Shown here: piece after piece, positions 12,601 to 35,329 of the stretch | Numbering within the stretch: the first letter of the stretch is position 1 | How the letters are laid out: each line of letters opens with the position of its first letter | Assembly (NCBI GenBank): GCA_024305405.1 | Contig: JAKNDB010000068.1 | Span: 12,211,501 to 12,275,500, forward strand | Reading direction: 5' to 3' | Length of the DNA: 64,000 bases | Origin: Dirofilaria immitis | Lineage: Eukaryota; Nematoda; Chromadorea; Rhabditida; Onchocercidae | Position numbers and translations under genes: made by a program | The notes under the pieces: model-generated | The model's database searches: none | Seen by the model: the letters and a program-made list of their open reading frames with translations, nothing else | What the model was told of the DNA's origin: nothing

Positions 12601-15322
12601 TCCGCTAACATGGATTTTAATTTTTTAACTTACTAAATTTCAAATAAAATTTTAAACACTAGCACACATACGATTTGCCATCAAGAACGTTGCACATTGT
12701 ATCAAATTTACTTGCAGCAATTTCGTTGCCTTCTAGTCGACATTGTTGCGCACGCGCTCGTAAACTCTCAACGTAAGGCCTTAATGAGCGTAATTTTTCG
12801 GTGTACATACGCTGCAATAATAGATTAACTAATGTCAGACTGGTAATCATACAGCAAAAAGAAGATTAAAAATTTTGTAGTGAGTATTAAAAACTTCCTG
12901 TAACAAAATTCTAAAAAACATTTGAGTTCATGAAATGTAATGCCATATAATATTAAAGTGAAGAATATATTGAATCCGTGAAAATTCTAAACTTTGATAC
13001 CTATATATATAGAGTTATTTGAAAAAAGTAAGTATACATCAATGACAGAGAAACTTCCAGTAACTTATACTTGATTAATTCTATGTTCTCTATAACATTT
13101 ATCATAATATATATATAAACTGCCAAAGAATTTCATTTTTAAAAATTTCAGATTCGTTGTCAAATATTCTAATTAACTAACCTCTTCATCTTGCTGTGCA
13201 GTATTTCCAAATGGTAAATCAGCAACATTTCGATTACCTGATCCATTTAAATGCCGTGAGGATGGAGTCGGTGACCCATATTGGGGTGAATTGATAAGAT
13301 TTTCTAAAACTGATGGCTGGTGCTGCTGTTGGTGGTGCGGTGAAATATTTTGTTGTTGTGAAGGAGGAATGGATGTTCCTCGTGACATGAATGATGCTGA
13401 TGAATGGCTACGTTCAATGTACTGATTGGAACTTGTAGCACCGTAGGGACCTGTAAAGTTAAAGTAACTGCATTTATGTAATAATTAAAAATTGTAATCC
13501 ATACATCCGTTGAAAAAAAATTGAATAATTTATTGTAGATTGCTTATTATAAAGATAATTATAAGCCAAGAAAGAATATATTGACACTTTTTGGAAAACC
13601 TGAGTATGAATGGCAAAAAATGGAGGCACTATACTAAGATAGAAAATGTTATACAAAAAATAATGCACAGTTAAAAGGAGAAAATGAAATTTAAAATTCA
13701 CGTACCTGATGGATAATAACCTCCAGGAGGAGGAACTTCATGTTTCCATACGCGAACAGACATTGAATCCGATATTGGGACTTCTGCAGCTACAGTGCCA
13801 CCATTACTGCCACTCTTCGGCTCAGTTTTACACGACTATACATTTGATGATTTGGAGAGGTACTATGTGATCCAGGGACAGAGGGAACCGGAGAAAGCAT
13901 ATTGTACGGAGCTTGTTGGGAAACCACTGGGTGTGTTACCGGAGAATGCTGTTGTACACTGGATTGGGAAGGCTGTATACTGCTAGATAATGTAGTAGAT
14001 GCTGATTGCTGCGACTGTATCATTGGCGGTGGTTGACCGAGTGGCGGAGCATGATACCTATCCTGCAAAAAACTCAATAGTCAGCATAAGCTTACGAGGA
14101 AAAGGAGATTGAATTTCATTATAATAATTAAAGTCAATGTCAAATTCCAATGAAAAATAATATAATTTAAGTAATAATTTCTCGGTTATACTAAAAATGA
14201 GCATATCCATCTATTTCTGAAAAGCAGCAAACAAATTAAATGAAACAAACAATCGAAGAGAAAAGATAGTGGAGACAAACTACCAAATCTTGGAACTATG
14301 CAAGTTAATTCCCTCATGCTTACCATAACTTTTTGTTGTTGTTGCTGATGAGTGGGTTGCGGATCTGGTGGTACAGCAAGACCCGCAGCCCGATAATTTT
14401 GTGATGCTGACTGAATACGAGACGGTTGAAGAAGGACTGGTACTGTTGTCGATTTTGCTGCAAAAAAAGCTAACCGAAAAAGGTACCCTGATAAAATTCC
14501 TTAAATAAAATTCTTTATAATTATTAATGAAATTATAACTGGATAAAATGATTATATATTTTCTAGTTCGGAATATCACTGTACCGTAATTTTCGTGAGT
14601 TAAAAGGATTTCTTTTTCTTGTTTTTTCTCAATTTCTGAAATTATTTGAGTCACTGATACTTAACCAACGGAATGGTTAAACTATTACTGCAAGAGATAG
14701 ACTCTTCAGCTAGCTAAATATTCGAGATTTCAAATTATTTCGGAATTTATCATGTCGGAAATACTGGAATGACACTTAGAATACTTACAGTTACAATTGA
14801 TTGCATTGATAACTTTAGCAATTGTCCGCATATATTCATCTTTACTAACACATTTGTTAAAAACATATTCCTCCACCTATAAAATAATTTCACTTTATAC
14901 ATGCATTAAGTATATTTCGAAAATGAAAATTTTTTTTTGTTGCAATTATTCCAGCAGTATTACACACGTGAACATACACGAAATACGACATGAATTTCAA
15001 CTGAATTCTTTTTATACGGCACATTTTCTCTCATATAATCAACAAATTCTAATTCAACATAAATATCTATGTCTAATTAATTAGTATATTGATGGTAAGT
15101 CCAATTAATTACTAGAATAATTAGACTTCTCTCATTTAATCAAATCATAATAATGTTTGACTTGATATCTTAATTTAAACCATGGATAACAATAAACAAC
15201 CTGTCTTGCATCACCGGGTACGGGTAAATTTGGAGCATTTTGACGATTTCTCGCTAGTTCTGGTTCCAACCGATTAATAACATGGTCGCGGAATCGTTGT
15301 GACGGCCAATCATCGTCCCCAT
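9684..15322 (-). CDS. mdt-15: Mediator subunit 15 (MDT-15/MED15), KIX-domain coactivator
   Basis: Spliced model of about 719 residues (C. elegans MDT-15 is of similar length). Exons in reading order: 15322-15201, 14876-14789, 14457-14324, 14062-13706, 13450-13182, 12811-12672, 12342-12280, 11943-11526, 11101-10949, 10730-10608, 10375-10286, 10062-9971, 9792-9684. The first two exons encode the KIX domain (starts [12 protein letters not shown]; later [16 protein letters not shown]), which in C. elegans binds nuclear receptors and SREBP. A Gln/Pro/Ser-rich middle follows. Then come the conserved blocks [19 protein letters not shown], the APPL-type block before the C-terminus, and [14 protein letters not shown]. 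In worms this protein controls lipid metabolism and stress genes. The frame is broken at 15317-15320, 13826-13829, 12292-12296, about 11540-11575, 10670-10674 and at the 9971 junction. Most are repaired by one extra base in a run, so I read this as an intact gene. Confidence 0.9.
10437..10508. repeat. Two-copy tandem duplication, period 38 bp, in an mdt-15 intron
   Basis: The block containing GATTACTTTCATTAAATC occurs starting at 10443 and again at 10481, with identical flanks extending each copy to about 34 bp. It lies in the intron between the exons at 10730-10608 and 10375-10286. Near-perfect identity suggests a recent duplication or local assembly stutter. Confidence 0.85.
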
Positions 15323-17213
15323 TTAGTTATTACATGACCTGCCCTTGACTGATTGGAGCCCGGCGCACCCGAATAAATCCAGTGCTTCGTGCTGCTTACC
15401 CGAACGTGCTTTGTTCGATCCTACACAGAATCCACAAATTCCCGATAACAAATTAATCCTAAAAAAAAAAACTTTCCAGAATTATAATAAACATAGAATA
15501 ATTTGATCCATAACACGTGAAATTTCGCACTTCAATTCTTATCAAGTATCAGCTAATTTGTTATTTAAAACATTCCAAATCTAGCAAATTCCATCTATCT
15601 CTCCCTTATCATCTCCAACAGCACATAATGATTGCAATTCATAAGTTTCATTTTAAAATATCCATAAAATTTTACAGACTCTACCTCCCATGCTTTAAAT
15701 GCATTTTAATAAAAGCAAGACATTAGGTAAAAGAAAAAACATACAACAATAAGGGTAAAACATCACTAAAATTGCCGCTGTCATAAAATCTATAGCTAAG
15801 AATCGAAATCTATTGGAAAAAGTAAACTTTACTTTCTACTTTCATGACTTCTAAATTCACAGAGCTTTTATTTCTCTTCATAATTATTCTCTCATTACAT
15901 AGATACAACATGAAATAATATCCTATATTTACATCTTGGAATCATCTAAACTGAATAAATTTCATCATATCTTATGCAACAACAATCTTACCTAGTTTAT
16001 ACAAAATACTTCGGCGTAAACAAATCAAAACATCCAAAAAGGTTATTTCTAACTTACACCTATAACTGTTCGCTTCCTGAATATTAATGAATGGAGCACG
16101 TGTACCTATGACGGGAACATCAATAACATTTAGCAATAACTCTTGAACCGAATTTTACGTAAACAATCGAAATCATATAAATCAATTCATTTGAAGTTCT
16201 CCAATCTATGACCTTGTTTGAATTCTACAGCAAAGCATCTTTTCCAAAACTTTAAATCTGAAAATACCAAACGCATCACTCATCTCGATTCTCCTCCTAT
16301 TCACATTTTCTTTCGTTCCATTTGAAAAATATAAAAAGAAATCGGAGAAAAAAAATGGAGACATTGAATGGAAGTAAAAAGAATGCAAGTAATCAATCGG
16401 ATCAACGATTCACATTAATATGTTACAAAATGAGCTGAAAAGTTCTCACCGCTATCTAAAAAACAAAAAGAATTTATTGCAGTTTTGTGAAGTGATGGAA
16501 TATTAAATTTAAAAAGCAATTTTCAGATTAATTCAACAAAAGTTCAGATTTCTTAACTTCCAGATTGTTTTGATTCCGAACAATTTCGTTATCTCAAGCC
16601 AAATTAATTTTTGATAACAATACAATTCCAAAATAAATTCTTATTTTTTCCCTTTGTTGTAATTCATTCTCACTGATCTATCCGTCAAACTATTTTCGAG
16701 AAGCAATCCGAAATGTATTCCGCAATGTCCATAAATTAAAATTACAGATGAAGTAAGGGAGATTTTTAAATTCCCAAGTTACTCTTTATCGAATTTAGTT
16801 TACGAGACATGCAATTTCCATTATTTGCTTAAAAATTTTTAATTTTCTAAAGAAAAATTCTCTCATTCTTAAATTTCTTTTTCCAGCGTTTTTAAAAACG
16901 AAAAATTTTCCCTTGCGGGAGCAATTTAAAAATATTCAAGTAAAATTGATAAATAATCTTATTAGGAAAACTGTGATATTTTTTTAGAGGTGATTCCCGA
17001 AAAGATCTGCAAAACATCTCTAAAAATTTCCAAAATTATGCCATTCTGAAGTTGCCACAGGAATATTACTGTTGGATAATATATACTATTCTATAGGTGA
17101 TATATCAACCATATGACGAGTACAGCCGAGAAAAAATGAACAAACATTAGAAAAATATTGTTTACAATAAACTAACAAACAAGAGAATGGAAAACAATGA
17201 CAACAAAACAAGA
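15323..17213. other. Intergenic region between ddx-23 and mdt-15
   Basis: About 1.9 kb between the ddx-23 stop and the mdt-15 start, both on the minus strand, so it carries the ddx-23 3' UTR and the mdt-15 5' region. A more GC-rich stretch at 15340-15420 just upstream of the KIX exon could be 5' UTR or promoter. No gene is supported. The gap is too long for a typical nematode operon spacer. Confidence 0.5.
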
Positions 17214-28210
<10,997 letters not shown>

Positions 28211-29360
28211 TTTTCCTTTCTTTCTTTCCTTTTTCTTTTTAACTGAAATGACGAAATTTTTGTCTAATCATTCCCTGCCATTGCGGCATATTACACCACT
28301 ATATCACTGCATAAAACCAGTGAATAATGATGATGATAACGACGACGATAACAATATCAGTAAGTTCAAAATTAACAATTAACAATGTTGCAACATCCTA
28401 CAAAAAGTCAAATAAAGGAGAAAATGATGAGCACAAGTCATATGGTGGCACTGAAATGTATTTTGGAAATATGCAGGACGAGAAATCCCTTTGCTTCCTT
28501 TCCTCTCCTCTTTGTTCTCACTCTCTAATCAACGACCAACCCATGAATAAATTTTGTTTCCTCTATCATCAATAATTTCGCGGTAACCTTCCCATCTTTC
28601 TCTCGTATGTGTTCTTTCGTAAATACTTTTCGCTAAATCAATAAAGTCCTTATCACGAACCACAAATGAACTTAACGTACGTCAACGTTATTCATTCAAG
28701 TAAAAAATTCAATCAAAACATTTCGGATATGCAAGAAAATAGGAAAAGACAAGCGAAGATAAACAAATTTCGAAAGTCATGTGATTGGTCGATAAAGCTA
28801 ATGGCCATTTCTATCCATTGAAATATAATATTATCATAAATTTTAGCTGAAACTTTCAATATGAAATATGTTTGAAATAATAAAACTATAATAATCCCTC
28901 CAATATGATCTTTTTAATATTTGATAAAGAAAAACTAATAACAACTTTAAAGAATCATTTCTCATTCTAAAATCAACAATAATAAAAAATATCAATCATT
29001 TTCTTTTTTTTTTTCTTCGATAATATTTAAAAAATCACTTTACCAAATCATATGTTACTGATAATAAATTAATAAATCATTCTAATAATATCATTTATCA
29101 TCATGCTACCATCCATTTTTACTACATTAATAAAATAATCCCAGTAAACTTCGACCTACTAAACTGAATCGAAAACCATTTCCGATTTAAAGTCAGACCT
29201 GCTTAAACTATTTCATTCTTGGTATCATCGGCATTGATGACAGAAGAAATTTTTTTCTTTATTATCAGCCTTAATCTTTCTTCCTCACTCTCGTCTTCCC
29301 GTTTTCTCTCTTCTTCCATTCTTTCATCCAGCTCAGGATATATTACGATGTTGTTGCATT

Positions 29361-29399
29361 AATCCATCCATCCATCCATCCATCCATCCATCTATCCAT
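29361..29399. repeat. (ATCC)n tetranucleotide microsatellite
   Basis: About nine tandem ATCC units with one C-to-T variant near the 3' end, in the ddx-23/lipoyl synthase intergenic region. Confidence 0.9.
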
Positions 29400-29559
29400 T
29401 CAGGCTTGCAATAATACTTCAAGCAGGCAACAAACATCTTTTCCTTCTTCTACTTTCCTAACAAATTTCAATTTTCAATATTCTATTCTCTTTCTTTTCT
29501 TTTTAATCAACAAAACACAAATATACACCGACTTTCCCCACCTTCTCCTTCTATCTATA

Positions 29560-29815
29560 TTTATATAACATGTATAATACAAACATATTCACAACGCATA
29601 TATTACATGCATGTAAACATATGCATACATACATATACGCAATATATACATACACGTCACATACACACATACACACATATATACATAATATATGCTCGAT
29701 ATTTATAACTGTCAACTTCACTTTTTTTTCCACTTACATTTATTGATTCTCTTCTATAAAGTACTATAAATACCTGCCTGCATCTATTTGTCCATACTAA
29801 TATATATATATATGC
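29560..29815. repeat. Degenerate TATG/CA/TA simple-repeat tract
   Basis: Interrupted runs of CATACATA, CACATACACA and TATATATA, over 250 bp in all. The open frames in it are low complexity (Tyr/Ile/Cys/Val) and not genes. Confidence 0.75.
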
Positions 29816-29989
29816 ACAGTGTTATGCATGCAATAATATAGGTGTGTACATGTCTATCCATGCATGTGTATGTTTTTGTTTGCATTTAGCTTGCACCCCT
29901 TTCTTGCATACTACCGTTTTTTTTGGCAGTTTTCGGCATATTTTTCCATTATTTCAATGTTTCATCTCTTCATACATTAATATACAACA

Positions 29990-30080
29990 TATACACATAC
30001 ACACATACATACATACATACATACATACATACATACATGCACACATACACACATGGATATATATATATATGTATATAATA
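29990..30080. repeat. (ATAC)n microsatellite with flanking (CA)n and (TA)n
   Basis: A nearly perfect ATAC array at about 30001-30038, followed by ACACATACAC and a TA run to about 30080. Both-strand open frames across it are repeat translations. Confidence 0.9.
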
Positions 30081-30950
30081 TATAATGGAATATTGTAAAT
30101 AATGTAATGTAAAAACGTAAATTATATCTTACTTTATCGTTTCTTCCTATTTTTACTATTTTCGCTTGAAAGTTTTTTTTTTTGGTATAATTATATATCC
30201 TATACATTGATCATTTCAAAAGGCATAATTTCTTTTCCAACTTAATATCCTTACTTACATTTATCTTTGTTTTATCCTTTATAATTCAGATAAGAAGAAA
30301 CAATAGAAAATAGAAGGCAATGCAATAGCAAATGAAATAAGAAAATAGAATTATTTTTCAAAAAAAAAAAAGAAACGCACCCGATTTCCCGACATTTCTT
30401 CTATAACTTATAAACTTGTCTCTCCTTTACTCTCCTCCTTTTGACTTCTCGACAATATGGTTTTAAATTGCATAACAATATTGCTTAATTTATTACCCTA
30501 ATTTGCATCATTTTAATTTTCATAGAGAGAAAAAAACTGCTTTCTTTTTTTTTTTTTGGAACAAAGAATACTGGAAAAAAAAGATATTATTTGTATTCGA
30601 ACTAACTCTTTGTTAACTGTTGGATGTTTTTAATATATTCAATTATTATTTAAGTAATATTTTTATTCCTTCAAACTTCTTCTCCATTATTATTTTTTAG
30701 TTCATATTTCCCATAGATCAACTATCCAAATCTTCTTCGCCGAGTTTTTTTCATCACTTTATCAATCCCATCTTACAGAAGCCGTTAGATAATCCATCAC
30801 TTCCAATTTTTATCTTTCCTTAGCAATATGCAACATAATTCTGAAAGAAACATTTTTATTTTATACTTTGCTCTTTCATCTCTTCTTTTTTTGCCGAAAA
30901 AGTCAAAAAAATTCTAAAAAAAAAGTGTTTGGATATCTCTAACGATATTT

Positions 30951-31051
30951 GAGCTTTTTAGACAATCATTAAAGATGATTGAAATACGTACAAATATTAC
31001 GCTTAATTAAATGAAATAAATTTAAATCTCTAACAACTGTCTAAAAAGCTC
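30951..31051. repeat. Short inverted repeat, 14-bp perfect arms
   Basis: GAGCTTTTTAGACA at 30951-30964 has its exact reverse complement at 31038-31051, a 73-bp spacer apart, with weaker complementarity beyond the arms. It may be a decayed foldback element. Confidence 0.55.
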
Positions 31052-32647
31052 ATATAGTTTTCATCAGAAATTTGTTAAAAATTTCTTAACAGAAATAAAA
31101 TAATCGCAAAAAATATCGTTAAAAATCTAATAAAATAAGAAAAAAAAGTGAATGAAGGGAATTGTCCCATTAATTTCATTGTGTCCTGTATTAAACAAAA
31201 AAATATCTGTCAAATGAGCCGTGGAAATATTACACTTAATCATAACAAGGTCATTAAAACATGTCAACATTTATTACTCTTTCATCTTAATATTTTTTCA
31301 ATAATTTATGCACCATCGAAAGGATGAACGAAAAGTTTCTAAAGTGAAGCATTTCACATCTTATTGCTATGAGGACGAAATAATTACAGCATATGCAAAA
31401 AAATAAATAAATAAATAAAATAAAATTACATCGAGGTTATCCATCATAAAGATATAATGTGGCATATATGATTGTATGCCAGTTAAGGCTATGATATTAC
31501 AATTTGATCATCATCCATCAAATAGATCTACTTTTAATCTATGTTTTTCATCATGAAATTCTACCGAAATATGTTACTAGCCATATTATATTATAATTCA
31601 TCCTTTCATAACTTCATGAAAAGTATCATAAACAAGTTAGATTTTGCAGCAATAATATTTAATACCATATTAAATTACCAATTAAACTTAGGAAGTTCAT
31701 TGAATGTAAATGAAAATGATCGAAACTAAAAGAAAATTAATATAAAAATTTATTCCAAAAAAAGGAAAAAACTGAATGATTTAATCTGAAAAAAAAAAAG
31801 AAAATGAAAATGAAAGAAAGATAGTATTAAAAGAATTTTTCACTTTTCCATTTTCGCTTCAAATTTAATTTTCAAAAAAAAAAGAAAAAGAAAATACAGA
31901 GAAAAGCAAGCAGAAATTATTTCTTCTGCGAACTTTTTTTTCTCGCAATACAGTGTGACTATGAAAAATAATGATAACAAAACCTGATTTCGATGACTAA
32001 AAATCGTAGTAAATACATCTATTTACAGTTTACTTTCCGTTTTTACCGTCATGCCATAACATCGGATTGAAAAGTCAACGGAAACTGGTACGTACGATTT
32101 TAGCATTGGTAAAAAAAAGAAAAAAAAGTGAAAAGCAAATATACAAACTATGAAATGAGTGAGGTCGCATTAAAATCCTTCAAAATGCCTATTACGGCCC
32201 ATGAATGAAGAAATAATATAAAGAATAAAAGCAAAATGAAAACTATTCAAAACTGAATTCCTCTGTTCCTAATTCTCTTTTCTTTTTCCTATAAACTTGA
32301 TTTTCTTTCATTATTTTTTATTTCATTTTATCCCATAAATTCATTCGTTATTCAAATTTAATTTCATTTTTAAATTCGTATTCTTCACGCTATCATATTA
32401 AAAATATTTTTTTAAAAATCCTATTTTAAATTAAATTTACCTTATTTAGTTATTTCGATAGCTCTCATCTGCAAAAATTTCTTATTCTCGTTTTATTTCT
32501 TCCTAAAATGCAACTTCAATCATTTTTGAAAAAGATACAGTTTGCGTATTCCCATCAAACTTCATTTCATTTTTCAATATTCTTTTTAATGAATGTTCAT
32601 AACAACTGCGAATGCCTCTTCTTATTTCTATATTAACAGAAAAATAA

Positions 32648-32832
32648 TTCATAAATTAATAGCTATTATCATGCTGAAAATATATATCCACTCATAGATA
32701 AAAAATCTAATGAGATATTATCACTCGTCTTTTTATTATCATTTTGTCATTCGTTTGATTTTATATAATCGAATACTTTTTTTTTGCATATATATCTCAT
32801 TTTCCACATGATAATAGCTATTAATTTATGAA
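32648..32832. mobile_element. MITE-like foldback element candidate
   Basis: A 26-bp arm at 32648-32673 (core AATTAATAGCTATTATC) is matched by its perfect reverse complement at 32807-32832. Partial complementarity continues outward (ACAGA near both ends) and inward (GAAAAT with ATATAT). The element is about 185-215 bp and non-coding, as expected of a non-autonomous DNA transposon. No clear target-site duplication was identified and no transposase is in the window, so the family is unknown. Confidence 0.5.
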
Positions 32833-35329
32833 CTCTGTTTCGTGCTTATTGCTTAAAAAAAAGAAAAAAAATTAATTTTGAATATTTGAATAATTATTAT
32901 AATCTTTGCAAGTGAAATATGCCTCTTGCAAAACGGCGAAAATTATGAAAAGTGCTCTAAGATTCCGATTCATCTGAATTTTACAGAGATTTATCTTTGA
33001 GATCGTGCATACTATATTTATCTATCATCCATTTAGAATTTCATGGATTTATGATTTATACTGAGATCAAATCTTTTTAATCCGTTTTCATTATGAAAGT
33101 AATCCTTCAAGTTATTACGTCCAACATTTTCATAATAAAAAGTGTAAGCAATATATTAATGTATTGATTCCTTTATTTTAATTTTTCTTCTAATTCATTA
33201 AAAAAAAGTAGAAGAATGAATTGCCACATTTGTATTATTGTATAATTGCTAATTCTTTTTATCTTGAAAAAAAACAAATAGATTTAGACAAGTTAGATAT
33301 AAAATCAATTATTTGAAATTTACTAATTTTATTGTTATTATTATTATTGGTCCATTTAGATTTAAGGATCATGCTGAATTTTTTTGTTTTACGATTATAT
33401 TAGAGAGAGAATAGTAAAACATTAACCAGCCACTTTTATTCAATCCTGAAATGCATCAAAATTATCAAGTTTTTTCTTTCAAAAGGAATTTTGAACTATT
33501 TAAATTTTTTAAAATTTCATATAGAAGTGATAGTATAAGTAAGTCAAGTTTGATAACTGATAATCTGATTATTTAATGATAAATTTACATCATCATAATG
33601 CAACAAGAATATTCATTCGTGTTGCTTAAAATCTTCAAGAAGTTTATATTGAGAATCAACGATGATTAATTATCACCAAATACTAGATACCATCATATAT
33701 AGGATATGAAACGGAATCAGTTAAAGTTCAGTGTAAGATAAGAGCAAAATATTGGGTTTGGAAATTAGATAAAATTTATCAGTTTGCTATCCTAATTTAG
33801 CAATTAATAATTTAATAATTCTGCTATGTTTATAAAGACTTCTTTAAAATAAATGCTTGATACAATTTACTGAAAGTTATTTCTCGAAGCAAATTGAAAA
33901 TAAATTAAATTGAGTAGATTTTGTTAGCAAAAATTATCAGATTTTTTTCATAATGATAATGCTTTCGTATTATTCAATTTTATCGATTAGTATTATAATT
34001 ATAAGAGAAAGAAGTCAAGCAAATTTAATTTATCAATTCCGAGAATGTAGAATAAAACTAACTATTATAAATGATTAATTTTCATCCTAAATTTTTCAAA
34101 AAAGCACAAAATTTATATCAAAAAAATTAAAGACAATAAAAAAAACGGTTGTCTGTGTCTGAAAATAACTATCCTATCATAGCGTATAACATATTATTAT
34201 ACTTTTCGTCGTAATTTAGATGTCCTATTTTCAGAGAAAAAAAAGAGAAAACTTTAGAAAAAATTGACAATAATATGATATTAAATTGCTGATTTTACTA
34301 ACTGTTCAGCAAGAATTGATTTTTTGATAACGTATCTAATTATTATTATTAGAATTAATATTAACGATAAAATTTCTTTGTATTAACTATCTGATAATTG
34401 AAAAATTTTAACATTTTTTCTATGATAAAGTTAATTAATTAATCATTTTGTAGGTATATCAAAATATCAATATTATCTAAAATCGAAACAATATCGCAAT
34501 AAAGGAATGAATAAAAATATAACAATATTTGTAATATTATTTTAAGATAATGAGAGATTAATAAAATTGAAGAAATATTAAGTAGCATAAATAGGAGCAG
34601 AGAAAATAATGTAACAAAAATATTAATTTATTTTCATAAATTGAAAGAATCATGAACAATGTGTAATAAATAATAGGCAAAACAAGAATGAATTATTATT
34701 TGAGATGAAGAAAATAGAAATTGGATTAATGGCACATAATTTATGGTTTATGGTAAAGGAATGGCACAGATCGTTACGAAATTCAAGTTACAAAATTTTG
34801 TAAGAGTTGCAGAAAATGAGCGAAATATCATAGATTACGATTGTTGTCAGTTGATTGAGAATGATCAAAATAGATAAGACAGATTTCTTTGGGATCAGGT
34901 TCGTATTCAAGCTGCTAAATAATATCTGTGACGAAATTTTGTAGTTTTCAAATATTGTGATTACCTACCTCTCATGAAATAGTCATCATACTAGAATTGC
35001 GAAATTATAACTGAATTTGTTAAATTGGAATTGTCGTAGAAGTAAAGTAGATTTTAACGAAAATACTTTTTAGATCATGATAATTTGAGCCATCATTAAA
35101 AAATTTAGAATTTAAACTTAGATTTTAAAGTAACTTTAAATGTGAAATAATAGATAAAATGCAGACAATTAAGCTAAAAGTAAAGTAATATTATATTCTT
35201 AATCGAGCATAAATTAATTTGAAGAAATTTTGGCAAATCTAATCGAAAGTTAAATAACTTAAAAACATATTAAAATAATTTCACTTAGATTGAGTCTTCG
35301 TTTATAATATTATTTTATTTCTGAAATGG

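Larger units (their letters stand above)
28211..35329. other. Long divergent intergenic region, repeat-rich
   Basis: Seven kilobases between the divergent ddx-23 and lipoyl synthase genes. It contains pyrimidine-rich tracts, a microsatellite cluster at 29.36-30.08 kb, an imperfect foldback at 30951-31051 and a MITE-like inverted-repeat element at 32648-32832, listed separately. Promoters for both flanking genes must lie at its ends. I found no convincing exon, tRNA or rRNA. Open frames over 29.5-30.2 kb are translations of (ATAC)n and (CA)n repeats. Confidence 0.6.

Noticed and set aside
13795..13986. Plus-strand 63-residue open frame
   Set aside because: Antisense shadow of an mdt-15 coding exon.
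9684..15322. mdt-15 as a decayed pseudogene because of six frame breaks
   Set aside because: Codons on both sides of each break are conserved, splice sites are intact, and the same type of break occurs in unrelated essential genes. No premature stops arise other than those caused by the breaks.
29361..30040. CRISPR-like array
   Set aside because: The units are contiguous 4-base repeats without spacers, in a eukaryotic context.
29551..30207. Cys/Tyr/Val-rich and His/Ile/Tyr-rich open frames on both strands
   Set aside because: They are translations of ATAC, CA and TA repeats with no splice signals or family resemblance.
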